From Linyphia triangularis (lineage: Eukaryota; Arthropoda; Arachnida; Araneae; Linyphiidae), in NCBI GenBank assembly GCA_963978545.1, contig OZ021724.1, forward strand, positions 32,258,433 to 32,322,432: a stretch of DNA of 64,000 bases. The letters run 5' to 3'. The notes beneath the pieces were generated by a model. The model was given only the letters and a program-made list of their open reading frames with translations, did no database searches and was not told the DNA's origin. A program made the position numbers and the translations under genes. Positions 34,183 to 45,392 of the stretch are shown here, piece by piece (position 1 is the first letter of the stretch; each line of letters starts with the position of its first letter).

Positions 34183-37067
34183 ACTCTAAGGCATCATATG
34201 TGAAAATACATAATGTAAGCTACGTTTAAAAGATTTCATAGTTTTGATCTAATTTAATAAACTATTTCGATTTATTGTAATTAATTATACGTAATTTGAA
34301 CTGACAGTTTGGACAATTCGAAGTCTTTTTCTGTGAAATATTTAGCATTTAGGTACAAAACATCTTTTCATACGAAATGAAAAAAGAACAACAATTTTTA
34401 GCAAATGATTTCTATTAAGAGCTATATGATTCTAAATCAATCAAAATTTTTTACTGGATACATATTCCATTTCTTATTCGAAAAAATGAAAGCAATCATT
34501 TTTATAACTAGTACTCTAAAGCATTTTAATTACTAGCCAAATCGAATCAATTATTTCCGAATGGAATGCTTTTTAGTTCGAACTTTTTCAAAAGCAAATC
34601 ATTTAGAAGAAATAAAAAAAAACAAAGAAACAGAAACAATCAAAAGAACTCGAACGCCACCCATCAATTAAATTCTTGTAATTTAGAGTGAAAACATTTT
34701 TACTTCGCCGCTTTGGCAGAGCTAACCTTTCCTCTGCATAACCTTCATTTTTTTTTCTTTAAATCTCTTTATGACGATGCCTTATTTAACTATGCAATTT
34801 GAGGGCAGGAAACTTCCGAACTAAAAAGTGAGCATTGTTAGTCCTAATGACATGCAGTAATTAAAATGTTTTCGTTAGAGTCAACTTCCTTTCGAGGTTT
34901 CAAAAAAATTCGAAATGGAATAAAAAGAGCATAAATGTAAGAAAAAAAATATGTATGTATGTATGTATGATGAGGCGCTGAGTTTCTTAATGAGGGAGAA
35001 ATCTCTCCAGAAGTGGAAACGTCCGCCATTTTCTGAAAGAAGCGGATGAAAAATAATGGAGAAGGACCGCTGAGATTTGAAGTGAAGTGATTATTGTAGT
35101 TACAGTTTGAGGAAAAGTTACAAAAGAAAATATTTGAGAAGTCTTATTGGAACTGGTTGCGTTAATGGCAGTGCTTTCCACATACAAATGAAAGAACGTG
35201 TCTTTAAATTTTACATTTTTATTCGTAAAAGTAACATTAAACTTCGCAGCAATTTACTTCAACATTTCATGCACCAATTGTAGTTTAAATCACCACTAGA
35301 TCCAAACTAAAAAATAATATTTTTCTTTAAAAAATACTGCTTTCATATATTTGTATATGTATTACTGTATTCTACATTATTTTTATATTGGAAATAAAAA
35401 AAATATTTAACACCTATAATTTTTGTTTACAATATTTTTTCACGTCCTAATCCTATATCTCAAATGAAATATTTAATTTTTACAAGTAAATTTAAAAGAA
35501 TAAACAGTCGGAATACAAATATAACAGATAAATAATTAAAATATAAATAGATCTTCGCGTGTCTCTGCGATAGAATACAAAATATTACGTGATAATAGAT
35601 ATAAATGTATTACAGGGGCAGACGATTCCGAATCATATCCCACTTCTTTGAGAAAACATATCTTATATATTATTTATGGAAAATAAACATTTATTTTCTT
35701 TGAAAACCGAAATTAATAAATGAAATACCAATTTAAAGGTTTAGACTTCCGCAATTAATGAATAGTGTATTTACAACTGAACATTGTGTTCAAAGTTTAA
35801 AAAAAAAAAATCAGAAACGGTACAAAAAATTTGGGAAATTATAATTTTCTACAATATATGGCTCCACAGTAGAAAAGAGAAAACCACAACGTAAGCACAT
35901 TAAAAAAAAAAGTAATCTAGGTATTTCTGCAAAATAGAATACAATATCTAATTCTGATAAACTTCCAAACATCCGTAAAATTTTTTTAACTAAATTGAAA
36001 AACTGATTAATTAGATTAAAAATATTTAAAATGTGTTTTGTGTAAAATAATTTATTTTAGTTCTTAAAAAAGTTAGATTTTTCAAATCTTTCTGTAGCTC
36101 TTTTATGGGAGAGAGATAGCTACATCGTCAGGTAATTCTACGAGCCTCCACTGCTGTGCTCATACTATGCGAAACTCGTAACATTGAACCCTTAAATGTT
36201 TTCTCGAAAAGTATTATTTTCTCATTTATTCCTGATAGTAAGACAATAAATATTTGTTTGAAATACTCTTTTAAATTATCCCCAGCTTTAAGTACAATGC
36301 AATGAAACAATAGCTCAATATAATTGAGAAATGGTGAGCCATGTTTAAACTCATAAATTCCCTATAAACATTGTATAAAATGTTTTTAACCAATAACATT
36401 TTCTTTATATTTAAATTTTTTAAAATATAGTGTTGGTCCAGAGCGAAAGTCAAGTCTTAAAAATCATTTAATGGTTTATCATGATTTTTTATCTCAATTT
36501 TTTTAAATCATATATATTTTTTTAAGGCATTTGAGATGGGTTGAAACAAAAGCTTTCAATTCAAAATCTGTTTTAATTTAGACACATTTTCAAAAATGGA
36601 GTTATCGGTCCCTCATTCATTCAATCCACAAAAAATGAAAGAAAAGAGCTAGCTGTATTGTAGCCTTGCAGCGCCATCTATTAGAAACAGAGAGACTCTT
36701 TAATTGGTCAACCTTCCTTTTTTAAGATAACCATTCTGTTTAACTATTATTTCCTACAATTAGAATTTATCAACCAGTGCACAATGACAGTCCATGATCA
36801 GTATTGCATTAGGATTGCAGATAAGCTAAGATTCAACCCTAGCAAGCCAATTTACACATCACAAGCACAAGAAAAAATCATCAAGTTTTCAAAACAATTA
36901 AAAAATAAGTGAATTTTTCAATGAATGTAAAGCTAAATTTACATTTTTGTCAGTAAAAAAAGCATTTCATTTCAAAAAAAAAAATTCAAAGAAAAAATTG
37001 AAAAATCAAATTGAAAAACATATTAAACATGTTACGAAGAATTAAATGTCGCCAAAAAGCAAATTAA
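34183..37067. other. Non-coding DNA with one GC-richer patch
   Basis: No gene is supported. At 34980-35180 the composition rises, and the minus strand reads CTTCTTTCAG followed by AAAATGGCGGAC, an acceptor-like tract directly before a YY1-like ATGGCGG start (ATG at 35029). The frame that follows is disordered and has no donor. At about 36670 there is a GCGCCATCTATTAGA word of the kind found in dispersed repeats. Confidence 0.45.
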
Positions 37068-37816
37068 CTAGGAGTGTGGAACATCGCACAATTTTAAATT
37101 ACGCTATATAATATTGGTAAATGCAGAAAAATGTGACGTGGTGTTACCATTTTCTTATTTTCACTTATTTAAATAAAAATGGCCAGTTAGCGATATTTTT
37201 TGCAATAACTTTTACGTTACAAAAAAAAAAAAAAAAAAAAAAAAAAAACACGCCAAAATGGCAAATCGGGGATTTTATTCGATAGACATTACATTGACCT
37301 TGCTTGTGCGTAAAACATAAAAAAATAAATCGTTGAAGGCGATGCTCAAGAGCAGAGATAAAAGCACGTGTTTTTCAACTTTTTACGCTTTCGTCGTATT
37401 TTTTAGGGAATTTCGGAGGTGGTAATGTTTAGAACACTTTCAGAGGCATTTCCACAGCAATTTTGATCAAAATCGTTAGAGCCTTTTTTTTTTAGCAATT
37501 ACTCAAAAGGATGATTTTTTTCAATGGCAGCTACCTTATGGCATTCGCGATTTTGACTAAAACCTTAATAGTAGGTTCCAGTGCCACCACCAACTCGCCC
37601 ACCAAATTTTAACATCGTCTATTAATTCGGGAGTTATGCTGGCCATGTACACACAAACAGACATATTTTATAGATCACTTTTTTGAAATCAGGATGTTCC
37701 AAAACGTGGTGAAATGCAAAAAAAATATTTTTTTTTTTTTTTTTTTTTTTTTACCGATTACTGAGAGCTATACTTTCCTTACCCTATGTATACATATGGG
37801 TAATTAAAAGTAAAAA
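37068..37816 (+). repeat. Family A dispersed repeat, copy 5 (near full length)
   Basis: It starts CTAGGAGTGTGGAACATCGC and ends GGGTAATTAAAAGTAAAAA, with all internal family blocks. An A run of about 28 (37221-37248) expands the A-rich block seen in copy 2, and a T run expands a second block at about 37730. A short piece of the same 3' end recurs at 39627-39648, beyond the adjacent fold-back. Confidence 0.82.
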
Positions 37817-37930
37817 TGTTTAAACAATGCTATCGAAAACCGATCTGAGCAATTTGTTAATTTGCTGTCTGACTATTACACAAGCTGGGAGATACTGGTT
37901 CAATAGTAATGTGATGCGTTCAAGAGGGGT

Positions 37931-39502
37931 GGTCAATAGGCAGGGCCGAAATAGTCGTTGTATCTTGGATCTCTTAGCAGTAGCGTGGAAAAGTTGTGAA
38001 CTCTCATCATTAAAAAGTGTGTAAAATCTTAAAACTCTTAATTGATATCTTCTGTCTCCTCAATAGGCTGAAAGTTGCGAAAATTGGACTAGAAATGCTT
38101 AATATTCAAAAATTAATAAATAATCACAGATTTCGTTGATAATTTTGCGGTAATGCTTAAAAGTTACTGTTTTTTTTTTTTTATCAATAACACCTGTAAA
38201 TTTTTTTTAAATTATACGTTAATATCTTCTGCCGCCTCGAAGGCACCTAATTTGGAAAATGTAAGGTATTTTTTTTAAATAAAAACACATTACATTTTCC
38301 TCATTGCAATACGAAAATAAACTTTATTCGAACTTTCAGACTTACAAATTACAAAAGCATTATTAATAGTAATCTTGTAATCTTTTTTGGACTGCTTTTC
38401 TGTCTTTTTTTCTTTTTTTTTTTTTTTTTGACACTAAAAATTCTAGCATGTGGTTTCTGGATTCTATGGTTGCTCCATCCCTATTCTGCTGTTCAAGTGC
38501 TTTTTCCGAGGCTTCAGTGTTAAGTTATACAATTTATTCGACTGCTTGTGTGAGTGAAGGATATTTAATAAAATCCTAGCCGTCCAAATGGACATAAGGA
38601 ATGCTTATGTTCATTTTAACTGATGAGAGGAGTCATATTAGGACTATACAGTTAAACTGATTATCAAAGCAAAAGCAAGGGAAAATGGTCCAGATGAAAA
38701 TTGTGTTCGCAGATTCGCTATTCTGGCTGTTAACCTTGGCTCTATAAACTACACAGATCTCATGAACTTGTAAACTTGTTTTGTAACATTACCTCTATTT
38801 CTCAGAGAGATCCAGTTTTTATGAACTTTTGAAGATGTTACAGAACTGTGTGCAATGGACGGCTAGGATTTTATTAAATATCCTTCTCTCACATACATAC
38901 AAGAACAAAAGCAGTCGAAAAAATTGCAAAGCTAAACACTGAAGCCTCCGGAAAAGCAGTCAGATCGCAGAATAGGAATGGAACAACACTAGAATCCAGA
39001 AACCGCATGCTAGAATTTTTATTTAAAAAAAAAATAGAAAAACAGTCCAAAAAAAGATTACAATCAATAATACTTTCGTAATTCGTATGTCTGAAAGATG
39101 GATTAAAGTTTATTTTCTCATTACAATGAGAAAAGTGTAATGTGTTTTTATTCAAAAAAATTGTCTATAATTTCCAAAATTCGATGCCCTCGAGGCAGCA
39201 GAAGATATCAAAGCATAATTATAAAAAAAAAAAAATTACAGGTGTCGTTGTTGAAAAACAATAACTTTTAAGTATTACCGCAAAATGATCAACGAAATAT
39301 GTGATTATTTATTAATTTTTAAATTTTAAGCATTTCTAGTCCAATTTTCCCAACTTTCAACCCATTGAGGCGACAGAAGATATCAATTCAGAGTTCTTAG
39401 ATTTTACACGCTTTTTAATAATGAGGGTCCACAACTTTTCCCGCACTACCGCTAAAAGATCCAAGATACTTCGACTTTTTCGGCCCTGCCTAATGGTCAA
39501 CC
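37931..39502. mobile_element. Long fold-back element, ~650-bp arms, coding relic in both arms
   Basis: The left arm 37931-38587 and right arm 38855-39502 are inverted copies. The outer ends read GGTCAATAGGCAGGGCCGAA and, inward from the right, GGTTGACCATTAGGCAGGGC. The inner ends are AAAATCCTAGCCGTCC and its reverse complement GGACGGCTAGGATTTT. The loop is 267 bp. The right arm's plus strand near 38905 encodes AVEKIAKLNTEASGKAVR and ESRNRMLEF. The left arm's minus strand encodes a diverged counterpart (LNTEASEKALEQQNRDGAT, ESRNHMLEF). The loop's plus strand holds another coding-like stretch around RRFAILAVNLGSINYTDL. I do not recognise the protein. If transcribed, the RNA would form a long hairpin. 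Confidence 0.82.
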
Positions 39503-40094
39503 TTGCTTTGCCCCTTACACCCAATTCATTTTTCTTCTGGAATATCAACGCAATGCTTCGATAATGTTTATGCAATACCTCGTGTTTAATGAATTAATCA
39601 ATTAAAACTTGATTATTTATTCGTACGGGCAATTGAAAGTAAAAATCTTTCTCTACTGTATGATTGTATTAATATGGATTTCTTTTTTTTCTCAACTCGA
39701 GTTTGCAATCTTTTAATGAACAAAACGAACCTGGTTCACGAAACGTAAAAAAAAAAAAAGCTAGGATCTGTAATACATTGACAGGCAATACGACACCACT
39801 CAGCTAGAATTCATTAATCGGAATTGGAAACTTCTTTAAACATTTATCGCAAATTTCCAATTATAAAACATTATTAATTTTACATCAAAATTTGTTAAAT
39901 GGAGCTTTGATAGTTCTAAAAGGAGCAAAATTATAAATTTTTCCAATTCCCAATCAAAGACTTGAATGTTTCGGGCAGCCTGCAAATATTATTGATTCCA
40001 AAAATGCTCAAAATAGCGTAAAAATCGTCAAAGGAGTGAAATTATCATGGGTAATGTCTTTTAACTCTCTCCGAGAATTTAATTTTATACAGTG
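39503..40094. other. Non-coding spacer with family A 3' fragment
   Basis: CGGGCAATTGAAAGTAAAAA at 39627-39647 is the 3' end of a family A copy whose remainder is missing. No gene is seen. Confidence 0.5.
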
Positions 40095-40098
40095 TTAA

Positions 40099-40497
40099 GC
40101 CTCGGGTGGGATACAAGCGGCGAGCGGTGAAAGACTTGCAGCAGACCGAAGAAGTAATCGAACGGTGCTAGTTGTTCTGGCTACGATGAGGGTGAAGGCA
40201 GCTTTTGAAATATAATTTGAAATATTATTTTATTATTTTTTATAAACCGTATGTTTAAGTAATGTTTTGTGATAATCTCACCACTATTAAACAATTTTGG
40301 TTTTCGATATTTCATCTTGTATGTGATAATTACACAAAATGAAGCGCTCAGCTAGTTCGCAGGATAACGTCACGTTTAGAATGTACGGAAAATATCACCT
40401 TCACTCTCATTGTAACTAGAACAACTCCTAACGTTCTATTACTCAATCAGTCTACCGCAAGTCTTTCACCGCTCGCCGCTCGTATCGTGCCCGAGGC
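40099..40497. mobile_element. TTAA-flanked MITE, 399 bp, ~110-bp inverted ends
   Basis: TTAA at 40095-40098 and 40498-40501 bounds inverted ends that start GCCTCGGGTGGGATACAAGC on the left and GCCTCGGGCACGATACGAGC read inward from the right. The shared GGCGAGCGGTGAAAGACTTG follows, and the similarity goes on for about 110 bases. The centre is AT-rich. TTAA targets are typical of piggyBac-type elements. The ends are unrelated to the MITE at 33785. Confidence 0.82.
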
Positions 40498-40501
40498 TTA
40501 A

Positions 40502-41859
40502 GTTAGAAAAAATGTCAGATACAAATGTGTTCCTGAAGATCATATTAGACAGACAGATGGATAAACACAATTCCATCTTTAAAATTAATTAATTAGAATG
40601 AGTTTAAAATTAAGTTGGCCACATCTGAATTTAGAAAAATTCATTCATATACTGTTCTGAAACAATCAATTTAAAACGTTTAAATAAAAGTGTTGAATAA
40701 AAAACTTGTGCAACTAAGAAACTAATGCCACGAAGTAATTTTTCGCAATCTTTAGAATATCTTAGTTAGGAAAATTAAAATAATAAAGCTCTTGTGAAAT
40801 GATATAGATTACGGTTTTGATTGCATTCTAATTCGGCCAATTTGAAGACAATGTTAATTTCTTACATTCGATTTGACTTCAATAAGAAAAAATATTATTG
40901 TCCTCTTTCCTTACAGGAACAGCAAAAAAATTAAATTCTGCAGCTTTTAAAATATATTTTTCATGATAATCTTTTAATGATTTTTTACATGATTTTGAGC
41001 ATTTTTGAAATTTACACTTTTAAAAAAGAAAATACATATCCAATAACAAAAGCAAACTCGTATATTCATCGCCAGACAATCCAATCGTCCTACACACCAA
41101 CTCCATTATATTTATGGCAAACGAGAAATAAACAACTTCCACTTCCACCAATGAAATCGTCCGACAAGAACTTCCACTCCACACTTATCACTCTAAGCAT
41201 TTCTTCGAAGTCGAATAATGGCCGAACTTCTTGATGGTCGATACGTCGTTTACGGGAAAGCAATTGATAAAAGTTCTTCTATTTCCAGCAATTGACAAAA
41301 GAATTAGTGTACCGTTTTATTGCGTGTTTTCATGCTATAAATAAGTAGGAGGACATGCTGTATTCTTCTTTGATGACGTACAAGCACGATAGAATGGGTC
41401 CTCTTGATGTAGTTTCCGGTTTTTAAGGGCCAGAGGAAACGGTTAAGTGAAAAAAGAAGTCGATCACATTCAAAAGAATGTGTCTCTAAGAAGTTTCTGT
41501 GTATAAATGGGATATCATCGAATATAATTTGTAAAAAAAAAAGTATTGCTTTAAATTCATTAGTGGAATCCTATATTGCGTATTTCTTAATGGCAATGTC
41601 TAAGAAATTCTTCGAAATTGGTTTATTAAAAATTTTGTAATAGAGAAATGACAAGTAGTAATTCCTAGCTATTGAACTTTTAGCCATTTTGTCAGTACCG
41701 CATTCTTTGTTTCAAATTTAACGCTTCGTGAAGTGTATAGCTTAAAAATTTATAAAGTAGATTCATAAATAAAACATAAATACAAAAACTTTTGACTTGA
41801 ATATTAGAAGAAACAAAACATGTTGTGTACCCATTTCAGTATTCTGGGTTTATGAGACA
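40502..41859. other. AT-rich non-coding DNA
   Basis: The frame at 40977-41234 is the only one of any length and has no motif. Nothing else is recognised. Confidence 0.55.
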
Positions 41860-42175
41860 GGAAAATTCCTCATTTTGAATCTTTTACCTCTTCTCAAAAG
41901 TGGCTATAATCGCAATAGCTAAGTATTGCTAATCAGTAAGCGAATTTTTACTCAGATTCAATATCCTACCTTTATGGAAAGTAGGACATTGTAATATTTC
42001 CCATTTAGAACACTTTATTATTATTTTTTGAAACGTTTTATTACTTAAGAGTGGTTAGTAAAAAGGTGTAGTCTAGTTATACTTTATACAGCTTTGGGGA
42101 CAGTAATAGTTTTCAGCGTCCTTATTTTATAGAAAGAAGGAATATTCCACTTTTGGAACATTTTTCTCTTCCCTT
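41860..42175. repeat. Decayed family G fragments
   Basis: GGAAAGTAGGACATTGTAAT followed by CCCATTTAGAACACTTT (about 41978-42015), and a second piece with GAAAGAAGGAATATTCCACT and TTTGGAACATTTTT (about 42133-42165), resemble the family G word order at a similar ~150-bp spacing. Divergence is high. Confidence 0.4.
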
Positions 42176-42848
42176 AGAGTCCGAGAGGCGACTGCAATTT
42201 TTTGACCCCATCGAACCTCATTCTGAATTTTTTATAGAAAATGAAGAAAAGTGAGTAGATTACGAATCCACTGGTCTGCCGTGGCAAAAATGGCCGAAAA
42301 TGATCAAAAATCGACTTGGAATGAGTTAAACAAAAATCCGATTACCTAACATGTCATAACTTGTCAAAAAGAGAACAAACTTTTTCGTCTGGCAAACCAC
42401 TGGTTTTGATTTTCAATGAGAAAAAGTACAAACGATTTCTGATTCTCTGGCTCGGAAAACTTGTATCTTTTAAAAGTAAGCCAAATTGGCGACATTACGT
42501 CATCAGTGACGTAATGTTTATTGCCAATTTGGCTCATTTGTGAAAGATGTAAGAAAGCCATAGCCACACATCAGAATCGTCTGCAACCTTCTTAATTGAA
42601 AATTAAAGAGTGAGGGCTACTAAATAAAAAACTCATTATTTGGCAAGGTACGGCGCATTTGGCATTAGGATGTAGTTCAACTTATTATAAGCCGATTTTT
42701 AAACATTTTCCGATAGCCGATTTCGGCCATTTTTGCCACGGCAGACCAGTGGATTCGTAATCTACTAACTTTTCTCCAATTTCTATGAAAAATTCTGAAT
42801 GATGTTCGATGGGGTCCAAAAATTGCTGTCGCCTCTCAGTCTATTATT
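42176..42848. mobile_element. Fold-back (long-TIR) element, copy 2
   Basis: The left end reads GTCCGAGAGGCGACTGCAAT and the right end, inward, GACTGAGAGGCGACAGCAAT. The arms match for some 180 bases through AGATTACGAATCCACTGGTC and GCCGTGGCAAAAATGGCCGA. Near the middle, GCCAAATTGGC plus CATTACGTCA and TGACGTAATG plus GCCAATTTGGC form a further hairpin (about 42480-42535). The order of segments, including a CTTCTTAATTGAAAATTAAA block, matches copy 1 at 19053-19745. The BEL element begins 33 bases after its right end. Confidence 0.82.
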
Positions 42849-42880
42849 CCTTAATATTGATTAATCGAACTCGCCATAAC

Positions 42881-43056
42881 TGTTTCGTTTTACGAACGAG
42901 GCCTCAATATAAAAATAAGAGGCGAAATTTACAAATTAACTATGTAAATAAAACCTAAAATCTTAGTTACAAGCAAAACAACCATCTTTGTTTTTATTTT
43001 TAGGAACAGTCGAACAGATATTCAAAACGATTACGATTAAAAGTATCGTATCGATT
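42881..43056 (-). repeat. BEL 3' LTR
   Basis: This is the 3' LTR relative to the element. It is 176 bp from TGTTTCGTTTTACGAACGAG to GTATCGTATCGATT in plus orientation, with two substitutions against the right-hand copy. The 235 bases between it and the last pol codons show no clear polypurine tract on the minus strand. Confidence 0.9.
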
Positions 43057-43291
43057 AGCAATACTCAAACCTTTTGTATTGATTTTAATCAAGACAAAAC
43101 TTAATGAACATATGAAAGTAGACCAAAGGGGGATGATTGCGAGAACCAGTAATGTTACAATAACTGGTATGAAAAACTGTAATTACAAAATATTGGTGTG
43201 TAATACTTAAACTGAAATATTTAATACCACTTAAAAAAAAATTACTCTAACTTAAAGTCTCTAAACTAAAGTATATAAAGTTTCTTTCTAA

Positions 43292-43853
43292 TCAAAGGTC
43301 TAGTCTCTGTGGCATCTTCACTTGACGACCACTTCGTGTAAACTTTACTTCAGGAGTCTCTAGGATGGTGTCTCTAGAAACATCAGAAATCTGTGCCTCC
43401 ATGATGGGAGGGATGGGTGTTACGTCCTCGGAACGTATCTCTAAAGGATAGAGTCGTTGAATAGGCCGAATAAGAGTAGTATGAGCCAGCTTCAATCGAG
43501 TGATTCTTCGTCTGCCATCTTTGCCCGAGATCAACTCCTCGATCCGTGCTAAGGGCCACTCGATTCTTTTAGAATTATCAGATCCCACAAGAAGGATATC
43601 ACCCTCCTGTAAATTGGAACGTTGTTTATCTTCAAGATTTTTCACCAACGCAGCTAGATATTCTCTCTGGAACCTCTTGCGGAAGCTCTCAAGAACACTT
43701 TGAAGGTAGCACAGTCTCTTTCGTAAATGGTTGCTGTCAATCAGATCTAGATCAACTGTGTCACAATGTAATGGTGGAGAAACTTCAAGCAAAAAATGAG
43801 CAGGGGTCAAAGGCTTTGGCTCTTCAGGATCCTCAGATGTGTAGGTTAGGGGT
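43292..43853 (-). pseudogene. BEL integrase C-terminal region (DUF5641-like), severed from pol
   Basis: The open frame reads through PLTYTSEDPEEP and PLTPAHFLLEVSPP just right of 43810, then continues with LRKRLCYLQSVLESFRKRF and WPLARIEELISGKDGRRRI to VRP-like IRPIQRLYPLE. The words LTPAHFL and WP-L-x-R-I-x-E-x-x-x-GKDG are characteristic of the region after the DDE core in BEL/Pao polyproteins (Pfam DUF5641). Its true N-terminal continuation lies on the far side of the hAT insertion at 43862-45392. The first codons normally used as a start are irrelevant, because this is an internal pol segment. Confidence 0.88.
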
Positions 43854-44348
43854 CTTTGGTTCAGGCCCGTGCTGGACCCCTTGTTAGGGCGGTGGACGGC
43901 CTTGGCCAGAGGGTGTCAGCACTATGCAGGGGGAGGAATACCGGGGGGGGGGGGGGATATGGAATATAATAACTAAAGCGTTAATCACATGACACTGGGT
44001 TCAATATGCTTTTCTGGCAACAGGTCACGGTACGAAAGGACCATCACACTTACACATATCGTACCCGTATTTGTCAAACAATATCACCATGTATTGTTTG
44101 CTAAATTCTAATGTCCATTTGATCCATTTCAAATATATGCAATGTCTTAGGGTGAAATAAAAGACAAAGTAGTAGTTGAAACATAATTAGTGTAATTTTG
44201 GTAAACTAACACACATAGAAAATTAAGACGAGACAATTTAACATTACATACATTTCAAAAAAAGTTACCAGCATTTACTACTTAATTTCTTAAAGAAAGT
44301 AACAAAAACAAATATGTTCACAAATGTAATGTTCTTTGAATTTACAAA

Positions 44349-44600
44349 CTAAACCTGAAGAAGTCTTTTTAATTCGGAGCTGGAGTGGCAAAGATAATCA
44401 ATAACGGTGTCTGGATCTATGGAGTTTAAAATATCAGCTTCTGAGCACAGTAAAGATTCTAAATTTTCGTTTGCCAAAGACGATCTCAATCTGGTTTTAA
44501 TAAGTTTCAATTTAGAAAATGCTCGTTCGCAAGAAACTTGAGTCAATGGAATGGTTAGAAGAAATTTATATACTTTTAGTTCGTCTGTGGGCGGGGCCAA
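44349..44600 (-). pseudogene. hAT transposase C-terminal dimerisation relic
   Basis: The frame reads FLLTIPLTQVSCERAFSKLK, then IKTRLRSSLANENLESLL. This is the conserved C-terminal hAT dimerisation motif (S-CERxFSxLKxIKTRLRSxL-x-x-E-x-L-x-x-L), of the type also found in ZMYM1/zinc-finger MYM hAT relatives. Upstream residues of the transposase, including the catalytic D, D and E, are absent because the frame runs directly into the tandem array at 44588. It cannot be functional. It identifies the superfamily independently of the termini. Confidence 0.88.
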
Positions 44601-45225
44601 CGAAACGGAAGTGATTAGTGAATAATTATTACAAAAAGGTCAATTTTGGCCAAAATATTGACGCACTAATTGTGGCAGTTGGGTATTCTGAAAGCATTAA
44701 TCATGCCCAACATTTTAACATATAATTAATGATGATTGCTTTTGTGGGCGGGGACAACGAAACGGAAGTGACAAGTGAATAATTATTACAAAATGGTCAA
44801 TTTTGGCCAAAATATTGACGCTCTAATTCTGGCAGTTGGGTATTCTGAAAGCACTAATTATGCCCAACATTTTAACATATAATGAATGATGATTGCTTTT
44901 GCGGATGGGGCCAGCAGTTTGCCTACCTACCCTCAATTAACTTTGAATTTTATGAAAAGTAAGAACGCACTAATTTTTTGGATGATGGATTCTTAAAGCA
45001 CTAATTGAGCACTAAAATTTGGTATATATTAAAAAATTAGTGCGTTTGTGGGCGGGGCTAGCGTTTCGTTGGTCCCGTCTACGCATTTCTTTATATTTCT
45101 CGGTAAATATTGACGCACTAATTTTTTAATGGTGAATTCTGAAAGCAGTAATTGAGCACTAAATTTTGGTATACATTAAAAAATTAGTGCGTTTGTGGAC
45201 GGGGTCAACGAAACGCACTTGTCCT
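44588..45225. repeat. Tandem array inside the hAT element, ~147-157-bp units
   Basis: The word GTGGGCGGGG and variants recur at 44588, 44744, 44901 (GCGGATGGGG), 45048 and 45195 (GTGGACGGGG), giving four full units and a partial fifth. The first two units match closely through AACGAAACGGAAGTGA and CAATTTTGGCCAAAATATTG. Units three and four share ATTAAAAAATTAGTGCGTTT. The array replaces the body of the transposase gene. Confidence 0.85.
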
Positions 45226-45392
45226 TTCAGTAGTAGCCTACAGTCGCCACACTCAACCCGGCCGCTCGGCAATATCGACGAGATGCCTCGTCGTAAAACT
45301 TGTCAGTTTCGGAACAGGAGGGCGCCAAAATTTCCAGGCTGGAGGGCGCACCGGGATACATCCCGGTGTCCCGGCGGCCCAGTACTGGCCTG

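Larger units (their letters stand above)
43862..45392. mobile_element. hAT transposon nested in BEL integrase, 1531 bp
   Basis: A perfect 8-bp direct repeat CTTTGGTT (43854-43861 and 45393-45400) flanks ends that are inverted: CAGGCCCGTGCTGGACCCC on the left and CAGGCCAGTACTGGGCCGC read inward from the right. Removing the insertion and one octamer brings the two parts of the integrase reading frame next to each other in phase. An 83-codon minus-strand relic (44349-44600) is the C-terminal dimerisation region of a hAT transposase. The rest is non-coding, including a ~150-bp tandem array (44588-45225) and a G run at about 43944-43953. The element is an internally deleted, non-autonomous derivative. 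Confidence 0.93.

Noticed and set aside
35010..35029. ATGGCGGAC start after an acceptor-like tract, minus strand, as a first exon
   Set aside because: The frame runs into a (CATA)n stretch and low-complexity sequence with no donor, so a coding exon is not supported.
43125..43145. AAAGGGGGATGATTGC on the plus strand, like a polypurine tract
   Set aside because: The BEL element is on the minus strand, so a tract in this orientation and 70 bases inside the LTR edge cannot be its own. No plus-strand element ends here.
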